A model generated the notes under the pieces. It was not told the DNA's origin and did no database searches. It was given only the letters and a program-made list of their open reading frames with translations. A stretch of 64,000 bases of DNA from [Eubacterium] siraeum (GTDB taxonomy: Bacteria; Bacillota; Clostridia; Oscillospirales; Ruminococcaceae). Positions 7,620 through 12,486 of this stretch are shown here, in pieces. The DNA lies in the NCBI GenBank assembly GCA_025150425.1, contig CP102281.1, positions 744,001 to 808,000 on the forward strand, read 5' to 3'. The position numbers were made by a program, and so were the translations under genes. The number at the start of each line of letters is the position of its first letter. Position 1 is the stretch's first letter.

Positions 7620-8219
7620 ATGTTTTGGGATAATGTTGCAGGTGTTTATGACATATTTGCAAATATTATAAATAGAAAAACGCATGAGGGCTTGCGGACA
7701 AAGGTGGCTGAGGAGGTTTCGAAAGAGGATGTAGTATTAGAATGTGCATGTGGGACGGGCTTGCTCAGTGGAGTGATAGCAGAGAAGTGTAAAAATCTTG
7801 TAGCAACGGACCTCTCCGTAAAGATGCTTAAAAAAGCAAGTAAGAAACATCGTGCGTATACTAATATAGAATTCAGAGAAGGCAATATTTTACAGATTGA
7901 GTATCCGGATGGAAAATTTGATGTTGTGGTTGCAGCTAACGTAATTCACTTGTTGGATAAACCATATAAGGCATTGGCAGAATTAGACAGAGTGTGTCGC
8001 ATAGGTGGAAAGATTATTATTCCTACATATATGAATAAAAATGAAAAAGGTAAAACAAGCGGATTTGCTAATACTGTGGGAAAAGCCGGAGCGGATTTTA
8101 AAAGGCAGTTTACCTATGATACATATATGGAGTTTATAAAAGAAGCCGGATATGAGAATGTGGAGTATTCATTGGTTGAAGGAAAGATTCCGTGTGCGAT
8201 TGCGGTTATTACGAAATAG
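7620..8219 (+). CDS. Class I SAM-dependent methyltransferase
   Basis: A 199-residue protein with motif I VLECACGTGLLSGVIA near residue 41, motif II/post-I NLVATDLSVKML, and a motif IV region FDVVVAANVIHLL followed by RIGGKIIIPTY. It resembles UbiE-like small-molecule methyltransferases; the substrate is unknown. CGGAGG precedes the ATG at 7620. AT-rich. It has no repeat copy of its own upstream and would be read from copy D through the acetyltransferase remnant, or from an unseen promoter. Confidence 0.75.
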   Translation: MFWDNVAGVYDIFANIINRKTHEGLRTKVAEEVSKEDVVLECACGTGLLSGVIAEKCKNLVATDLSVKMLKKASKKHRAYTNIEFREGNILQIEYPDGKFDVVVAANVIHLLDKPYKALAELDRVCRIGGKIIIPTYMNKNEKGKTSGFANTVGKAGADFKRQFTYDTYMEFIKEAGYENVEYSLVEGKIPCAIAVITK

Positions 8220-8259
8220 TAATCGGAGCAATTTGAAGTTTACAGCGAGGTGAATGAGG

Positions 8260-8459
8260 ATGAATTATGTAGAATAAATATGGAAAAGAAAATAATGATG
8301 TAATTATCCTCTTACACGGAGGAGGTTTGTCATGGTGGAATTACAAAGAAGTTGCCGAAAAACTGCAAACAGATTATCATGTGTTTTTGCCTATATTAGA
8401 TGGTCATGCAGGCTGTGATAGACAGTATACAACGATAGAGAATAATGCTTTGGAGATAT
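8260..8459 (+). pseudogene. Alpha/beta hydrolase fragment, frameshifted and 3'-truncated
   Basis: From 8273 the frame reads YGKENNDVIILLHGGG, SWWNYKEVAEKL and FLPILDGHAG, the N-terminal strands and oxyanion HGGG of an alpha/beta hydrolase. The likely ATG at 8260 (ATG AAT TAT GTA GAA TAA) is one frame out of register, with a TAG just before 8273. After GDRQYTTIENNALEI-like sequence the gene runs into the IS remnant at 8455, losing the catalytic Asp/His region. It is a broken cassette cargo. Confidence 0.7.
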
Positions 8460-8497
8460 ACACCCCAAAAGTTAGACACATTTGGAGGTGCATATCA
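8455..8497. mobile_element. Second copy of the small IS remnant, left end altered
   Basis: From 8461 on it is identical to the element at 5861 through its right end GGTGCATATCA, and the adjoining GTCACTGTTGTTCC is also shared. The left end differs (GATATACACC instead of GATATGCACC) and lacks the GTCA flank. The pattern fits a deletion or recombination that fused the hydrolase gene to a cassette boundary already carrying the remnant. Confidence 0.6.
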
Positions 8498-8661
8498 GTC
8501 ACTGTTGTTCCTTTTTATATTTCTGAGCCGCAAGGCTCTTTTTTATGCGGTTTACGATGTCAGCCCAATGGCAATTTGATAGGAAAATCGGTTGCATAAA
8601 GTGGAAATGTGTGGTATAATGAGCTTATGGGGTAGTTAGTCTGCCCTACAAACCGGAATTT
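8498..8661 (+). repeat. Terminator-promoter-leader repeat, copy E
   Basis: The right part of the unit is complete: CCGCA/TGCGG hairpin region, linker TGTCAGCCCAATGGCA, TTGCAT at 8592, TATAAT at 8615 (17-bp spacer), leader GGGTAG/CTGCCC and CGGAATTT. Only the right half of the terminator remains after the IS remnant. It drives the lipoprotein gene. Confidence 0.85.
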
Positions 8662-8673
8662 ATGGAGGGAAAA

Positions 8674-9321
8674 ATGTCAACAGATAATTGCATCGGTAAA
8701 AAAATCAAAAGAATAACTGCGTTGCTGATTACGGCGGCGATTATTTACAGCCTGACGGGCTGTGTCAAAGAATCAATGGAAAACAGCAATATAAGTTCTG
8801 ACATCGTTTACGATAGCCAGGACACAACAGGCTTTGATATTGATACTGTCCGTAAAAGTATCATTGTAAAGGGTGTGACACTTGAACTCCCGAAAAAAAT
8901 CGGAGACTTGGAAGATAAATGGACATACAAAAAACGTGAAACTCATTATGTAGACGACACGGGACTTGCTGATTTTTACTATAATGGAAATGAAATGTTT
9001 GTTGCAGGAATCGGTAACTTTAAAGAAGGAAAGGAAGATGACGGTTATATCTACGACATTGCTCTTGAAACAGACGACTGCTCAATTGGTGGCATAACAC
9101 CGAATGTTTCATCGAAAGACGATGTGCTGAAAAAATACGGGGAACCCTCAAAAATCAACGTTTTTGAGGAGCGTGGATTATACAGGTATATTTACGGCAT
9201 TCAGGAGAGTAATCAAAAGCCATTCGTGATAGAGCATAGTCAAATGTTTACCGTGGTGTTTTATTCTGAAAATGATATTGTTCAAGGCGTAAGGGTAGTC
9301 TATAATACCTTGAACGATTAA
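8674..9321 (+). CDS. Lipoprotein of unknown function
   Basis: A 215-residue protein with a basic N-terminus, a hydrophobic stretch and the lipobox SLTGC near residue 30, so it is predicted to be anchored outside the membrane. The rest (VKGVTLELPKKIGDL..., then SSKDDVLKKYGEP) resembles the small extracytoplasmic proteins common in clostridia; no enzymatic motif is seen. The ATG at 8674 follows GGAGGG; an ATG at 8662 overlaps that site. Last gene of the repeat-bounded island. Confidence 0.7.
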   Translation: MSTDNCIGKKIKRITALLITAAIIYSLTGCVKESMENSNISSDIVYDSQDTTGFDIDTVRKSIIVKGVTLELPKKIGDLEDKWTYKKRETHYVDDTGLADFYYNGNEMFVAGIGNFKEGKEDDGYIYDIALETDDCSIGGITPNVSSKDDVLKKYGEPSKINVFEERGLYRYIYGIQESNQKPFVIEHSQMFTVVFYSENDIVQGVRVVYNTLND

Positions 9322-9381
9322 AGGATAATTTTATATAAAAAATCCGCTTGTTGATTGATTCCGGTTACTTTTGTCTGTAGT

Positions 9382-9435
9382 CAAAAGACGGCGTACCGCC
9401 GTGTCGGTTGACACCGACTTGATTTTATGTTATAA
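9382..9435 (+). repeat. 54-bp palindromic promoter repeat, copy 1
   Basis: Identical to 9542-9595. It contains the palindromes ACGGCG-TAC-CGCCGT and GTCGGT-TGAC-ACCGAC, the second overlapping the -35. TTGACA (9408) and TATAAC (9431) are 17 bp apart, so it should be an active promoter firing rightward into the hairpin cluster at 9437. Confidence 0.8.
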
Positions 9436-9436
9436 C

Positions 9437-9518
9437 AACCTCAGCCTAAAATCGTCTGTAGCCGATTTTACCGCATAAAAATGCGGTGTTGCTCACGCAA
9501 CCGTCCGAGAACGTTTTA
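9437..9518 (+). repeat. Hairpin-cluster element, copy 1
   Basis: Three adjacent hairpins: AAAATCG/CGATTTT, ACCGCAT-AAAA-ATGCGGT and GTTGC-TCAC-GCAAC, then CCGTCCGAGAACGTTTTAA. It lies just downstream of a strong promoter and may be transcribed. Its homologue at 10325-10410 shows compensatory changes in two stems. No coding sequence is seen. Confidence 0.65.
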
Positions 9519-9541
9519 ATATAAAAACTTTTGCCGGCAGG

Positions 9542-9595
9542 CAAAAGACGGCGTACCGCCGTGTCGGTTGACACCGACTTGATTTTATGTTATAA
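9542..9595 (+). repeat. 54-bp palindromic promoter repeat, copy 2
   Basis: A second perfect copy of 9382-9435, preceded by a longer hairpin (CTTTTGCC/GGCAAAAG). Here it supplies the promoter of the first antisense RNA. Confidence 0.8.
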
Positions 9596-9596
9596 T
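9568..9596 (+). promoter_or_regulatory. Promoter of type I antitoxin RNA 1
   Basis: Consensus TTGACA and TATAAT with a 17-bp spacer. Transcription would start near 9603 and run against the toxin gene on the other strand. Confidence 0.8.
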
Positions 9597-9602
9597 ACAA
9601 AT

Positions 9603-9690
9603 AAAGAGGGAAACGACAGACGGTCGCTCCCTGAGTTTTGGTTGAAAATAACCGTCTCGAGTTTAGCGGCTGGGGCGGTTATTTCTTTTT
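9603..9690 (+). ncRNA. Predicted antisense antitoxin RNA 1
   Basis: A roughly 88-nt RNA bounded by the consensus promoter at 9568 and a strong terminator ending at 9690. Its 3' part overlaps the end of the toxin frame by about 12 bp plus the shared terminator, the 3'-overlap layout of txpA/ratA and bsrG/SR4. The 5' part carries GGGAAACGACAGACGG, conserved in the second copy. Role inferred from layout. Confidence 0.65.
9646..9690. terminator. Bidirectional terminator shared by toxin 1 and its antisense RNA
   Basis: The stem AAATAACCG/CGGTTATTT is followed by CTTTTTGTT on the plus strand and by TTTTC on the minus strand. Confidence 0.75.
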
Positions 9691-9783
9691 GTTAATAAAA
9701 AAAGAAATGATACTGAATATCATAACGGTAAATTCTGTAAGGAAAATACCAATCTGAATTGAGTTGTCCAGAGTTATGTACAC
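9679..9783 (-). CDS. Type I toxin peptide 1 (holin-like, 34 aa)
   Basis: A 34-residue peptide with one hydrophobic segment (IGIFLTEFTVMIFSIISFF) and a basic tail (NKKK), as in the putative holin-like/TxpA-type membrane toxins of Firmicutes. The GTG start at 9783 follows a perfect AAAGGAGGTGA. Its mRNA should start near 9857 from the promoter at 9864-9892, leaving a leader of about 70 nt, and end at the terminator it shares with the plus-strand antisense RNA. A sister gene lies about 340 bp to the right. Toxicity not shown. Confidence 0.75.
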   Translation of the reverse strand: MYITLDNSIQIGIFLTEFTVMIFSIISFFINKKK

Positions 9784-9863
9784 AGCTTCACCTCCTTTCA
9801 AAGCGCAACGCACTTTCGGGAGATGAATTTGACCGCCTATCGTCCAAGGTTTCCCTCGAGAGT

Positions 9864-9892
9864 ATTTTAGCATATTATCGGGAAAAATGCAA
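9864..9892 (-). promoter_or_regulatory. Promoter of type I toxin 1
   Basis: On the minus strand, TTGCAT and TAAAAT with a 17-bp spacer and extended -10 (TGCTAAAAT). Confidence 0.65.
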
Positions 9893-9903
9893 CTTGTCCG
9901 GAC

Positions 9904-9932
9904 TTGACACCGACTTGATTTTATGTTATATT
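9904..9932 (+). promoter_or_regulatory. Promoter of type I antitoxin RNA 2
   Basis: TTGACA and TATATT with a 17-bp spacer. The sequence matches the right half of the 54-bp promoter repeat, without its upstream palindromes. Confidence 0.75.
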
Positions 9933-9938
9933 ATAGAT

Positions 9939-10034
9939 ACAAAAAGAGGGAAACGACAGACGGTCGCTCCCATTAAAGAATTAGTTATGAAATAACCGCT
10001 TTAGTTTGGTCGCTACGGGCGGTTATTTCTTTTT
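9939..10034 (+). ncRNA. Predicted antisense antitoxin RNA 2
   Basis: About 96 nt between the promoter at 9904 and the terminator ending at 10034. It shares the 5' segment AGAGGGAAACGACAGACGG with antisense RNA 1 and overlaps the end of toxin 2 on the opposite strand. The middle part has diverged between the two copies, which could give pair-specific recognition. Confidence 0.65.
9990..10034. terminator. Bidirectional terminator of toxin-antitoxin module 2
   Basis: A 10-bp stem AAATAACCGC/GCGGTTATTT followed by CTTTTT on the plus strand. Confidence 0.8.
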
Positions 10035-10121
10035 ATTAAAAGAAATGATTGTGAATATCATAACTGTGAAAGCAGTAAGAAATATTCCTATCTGTGTTAA
10101 ATCACTTAGCGTTATGTACAC
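10023..10121 (-). CDS. Type I toxin peptide 2 (holin-like, 32 aa)
   Basis: A 32-residue paralogue of toxin 1 (YITLSDLTQIGIFLTAF, then a hydrophobic run and NKKK). GTG start at 10121 after AAAGGAGGTGA. The 5' leader is nearly identical to that of toxin 1 over about 80 nt, while the frames differ at several residues (for example TLDNS against TLSDL). Its promoter is at 10202-10231. Predicted single-span membrane toxin repressed by the plus-strand RNA. Confidence 0.75.
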   Translation of the reverse strand: MYITLSDLTQIGIFLTAFTVMIFTIISFNKKK

Positions 10122-10201
10122 AGCTTCACCTCCTTTCAAAGCGCTTTCGCACTTTGGGAGATGAATCGACCGCCTATCGTCCAAGGTTTCCCTCAAAACA
10201 A

Positions 10202-10231
10202 ATTATATTATGTGCGTTTTATATTTGTCAA
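10202..10231 (-). promoter_or_regulatory. Promoter of type I toxin 2
   Basis: On the minus strand, consensus TTGACA and TATAAT with an 18-bp spacer; predicted start near 10195. Confidence 0.8.
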
Positions 10232-10240
10232 CGTCTATAA

Positions 10241-10310
10241 CATTGCTCACGCAACCGTCCGAGAACGTTCTAACATTATTTTAATCCGCCGTTTCGCCTT
10301 GACGGCGGAC
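10241..10310 (+). repeat. Hairpin/palindrome repeat fragment
   Basis: Contains ATTGCTCACGCAACCGTCC and GAGAACGTTCTAACATT, as at 9487 and 5948, followed by the palindrome CCGCCGT/ACGGCGG (10286-10308) with TTGAC in its loop. This is the same design as the other palindromic -35 elements, with unrelated arm sequence. Confidence 0.65.
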
Positions 10311-10324
10311 ATAAGTGGTGTTGT

Positions 10325-10410
10325 TATAACAACCTCAGCCTGAAATCGTCATAAGACGATTTCGCCGCATAAAAATGCGGCTTTGCTACGCAATGGCTGA
10401 GAACGTTTTA
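10325..10410 (+). repeat. Hairpin-cluster element, copy 2
   Basis: Homologue of 9437-9518. Hairpins GAAATCGTC-ATAA-GACGATTTC and GCCGCAT-AAAA-ATGCGGC, then TTGC-TAC-GCAA. An outer stem, CTCAGCC/GGCTGAG, could close the whole element; that outer stem is not conserved in copy 1. No coding sequence. Confidence 0.65.
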
Positions 10411-10456
10411 ACATTATTTCATCGTGCTTGACTGCACGACGAAATAATGTTATAAT
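10410..10456 (+). promoter_or_regulatory. Palindromic promoter element driving miaB
   Basis: A near-perfect 18-bp inverted repeat (AACATTATTTCATCGTGC ... GCACGACGAAATAATGTT) encloses TTGACT. TTGACT (10428) and TATAAT (10451) are 17 bp apart. The start near 10463 excludes the upstream ATG at 10462 as the miaB start. A half copy of this palindrome is at 5984-6008. Confidence 0.8.
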
Positions 10457-10512
10457 CTATTATGGTATACTGTCTTTGCAACAGGACTTTGGATAAGAAA
10501 CGGAGAAACAGC

Positions 10513-11922
10513 TTGACTAAAGAGATAAACAAGGAAGAACTGCTTGTTCAGCAGGAATATATAGAAAAAGTAAAAGCGATAAACGCAAAGCGTGAGCAGA
10601 TGCCGCTGGCACACGTCCACAGCTTCGGCTGTCAGCAGAACGTGAGCGATGGAGAAAAAATAAAGGGTATGCTTGCACAGATGGGTTACGGCTTCACACC
10701 CGAAACCGCATTTGCGGATCTTATTCTTTTCAATACCTGCGCCGTAAGAGAAAACGCAGAGGACAGAGTTTTCGGCAATATAGGCGCACTCAAAAAGCTG
10801 AAAGAGAAAAACAGAAATCTCATAATTGCGGTCGGCGGCTGTATGGTACAGCAGGAGCATATAGCACAGAGAATGAGAAAATCGTTCCCGCAGGTCGATA
10901 TTATTTTCGGCACTCATGTTATGCATACCTTACCGCAGATGATATACGAAAAGCTCAGCGAGAACCGCAGAACGCTGTCTATCCCCGAAAGTGACGGTGT
11001 TATTGCCGAGGGACTTCCCGTTATAAGAGAAAGCAAGGTAAAGGCAAGCGTGCCGATAATGTACGGCTGCAACAACTTCTGTACCTATTGTATAGTTCCC
11101 TTTGTAAGAGGCAGAGAGCGTTCACGCAGACCCGAAGAGGTCATAGCCGAAGTAAAAGGGCTTATAAATGACGGATATAAGGAAATACTACTGCTCGGAC
11201 AGAACGTGAATTCATACGGCAAGGAGTATGATTTCGGCTTTGCAAAGCTGCTTTCCGAGCTTGATAAGATACCCGGAAAATATAAGCTCAGCTTTATGAC
11301 ATCTCACCCTAAGGATTGCACGCACGAGCTTATAGATACGATAGCGGACAGCAGGCATATATCATATCATCTGCACCTGCCCGTACAGTGCGGAAGCGAC
11401 AGAATTTTAAAGGAAATGAACCGCCACTATGACACGGCGCATTATCTTGAACTTATCGAATATGCAAAAAAACGCATACCGAAGGTAGCACTCACTACAG
11501 ATATTATAGTAGGCTTCCCCGGCGAAACTTATGAGGATTTTCTCGGCACTGTGGAGCTTATGAAGAAGGTACGCTATGATTCCGCATACACCTTTATTTA
11601 CAGCAAGCGTGAGGGAACAAAGGCGGCGGCTATGCCCGACCCCATAAGCGATGAGGATAAGGGAAAGTGGTTCAGACAGCTTCTTGATGTGCAGAATTCT
11701 ATCGGTGAAAAGGCTTACGAACGTTTTATCGGAGATGAGGTCGAGGTTCTGTGCGAGGGCATCGGCAGAACGGCTGACGGACTTATGACAGGCCATTCCC
11801 GCCACGGCGTTATCGTTGATTTCAACGGCACAAGGGATATGATAGGAAAGTACGTCACGGTAAGAATACAAAAGGCTCTGCCCTGGGCAGTCACAGGCGA
11901 GCTTGTAAGCGTGAATGACTGA
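10513..11922 (+). CDS. miaB: tRNA-2-methylthio-N6-dimethylallyladenosine synthase
   Basis: A 469-residue radical SAM methylthiotransferase. The N-terminal UPF0004 domain begins VHSFGCQQNVSDGEKI, with further cysteines in FNTCAVRENAE and VGGCMVQ for the second iron-sulfur cluster. The radical SAM cluster motif is YGCNNFCTYCIVPFVRGRE, and a TRAM domain ends the protein. It adds the methylthio group to i6A37 of tRNA, acting after MiaA, which is encoded in the same cluster. TTG start at 10513 after CGGAGAAA, chosen because the mapped promoter lies over the earlier ATG. Confidence 0.93.
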   Translation: MTKEINKEELLVQQEYIEKVKAINAKREQMPLAHVHSFGCQQNVSDGEKIKGMLAQMGYGFTPETAFADLILFNTCAVRENAEDRVFGNIGALKKLKEKNRNLIIAVGGCMVQQEHIAQRMRKSFPQVDIIFGTHVMHTLPQMIYEKLSENRRTLSIPESDGVIAEGLPVIRESKVKASVPIMYGCNNFCTYCIVPFVRGRERSRRPEEVIAEVKGLINDGYKEILLLGQNVNSYGKEYDFGFAKLLSELDKIPGKYKLSFMTSHPKDCTHELIDTIADSRHISYHLHLPVQCGSDRILKEMNRHYDTAHYLELIEYAKKRIPKVALTTDIIVGFPGETYEDFLGTVELMKKVRYDSAYTFIYSKREGTKAAAMPDPISDEDKGKWFRQLLDVQNSIGEKAYERFIGDEVEVLCEGIGRTADGLMTGHSRHGVIVDFNGTRDMIGKYVTVRIQKALPWAVTGELVSVND

Positions 11923-12000
11923 ATTTTCACAATCGGTCGGGAATCCCCGTCAGATATATATTTTTAACAGCCGCAAAAGCGGAAAGAAAGGAAAAATAAA

Positions 12001-12414
12001 ATGGACGCAATCAAAGCAGCAAGAGAGCTCGGCAAGGCTATACAGGCAGACGAGCGTTATGTACGTTATAACGAGGCAATGAAGGCAAATGACGCTGATA
12101 TGGAGCTTCAGGAGCTTATAGGTGAATTCAACCTTGCACGTCAGAACGTAGCGCTTGAAATGAGCAAGTCAAAGGAAGAGCAGAACAAGGAAAAGCTCGA
12201 CACACAGAACAAGGAGATGCAGAGATTATACACTCTCGTTATGCAGAACGAGCATATGGCTGATTTCACAATGGCAAAGGCTGATATGGATAAGCTGTTA
12301 CACGAGATTAACGGCATTATCGCACTGTGCTGTGACGGTGAAGACCCTGATACCTGCGAGGTACAGGCAGGCGGATGCTCAGGCTCATGCTCGACCTGCG
12401 GAGGATGCCACTGA
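12001..12414 (+). CDS. YlbF/YmcA-family protein with cysteine-rich C-terminal tail
   Basis: A 137-residue helical protein of the YlbF/YmcA (RicF/RicA) family: residues 1-105 match the DUF964-like helical domain. The tail contains seven cysteines (CC, then TC, GGC, GSC, STC, GGC). In Bacillus the Ric proteins form an iron-sulfur complex affecting RNA processing. The location directly after miaB and before mutS is common in clostridia. A metal- or cluster-binding role for the tail is inference. GAAAGGAAAA precedes the ATG. Confidence 0.8.
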   Translation: MDAIKAARELGKAIQADERYVRYNEAMKANDADMELQELIGEFNLARQNVALEMSKSKEEQNKEKLDTQNKEMQRLYTLVMQNEHMADFTMAKADMDKLLHEINGIIALCCDGEDPDTCEVQAGGCSGSCSTCGGCH

Positions 12415-12486
12415 TTGCCTTGACTGAAAGGCATTGATAGTATGGCATTGTAAGATTAAACAATAAAACCGAAAGGAATGAAACTC

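Noticed and set aside
4630-8661. Chromosomal integron cassette array
   Set aside because: The cargo looks integron-like, but the repeats lack consistent inverse/core sites of attC type (only one boundary has a GTTTAAC-like match) and carry a promoter in every unit. No tyrosine integrase gene is in the window.
9679-9873. A 64-residue minus-strand protein covering toxin 1
   Set aside because: The extension upstream of the GTG at 9783 runs through the perfect ribosome binding site and toward the promoter region; the 34-residue frame fits the toxin family and the sister copy.
9382-10456. CRISPR array
   Set aside because: Repeats here are of different lengths and types with irregular spacing and include promoters; no regular repeat-spacer pattern and no cas genes.
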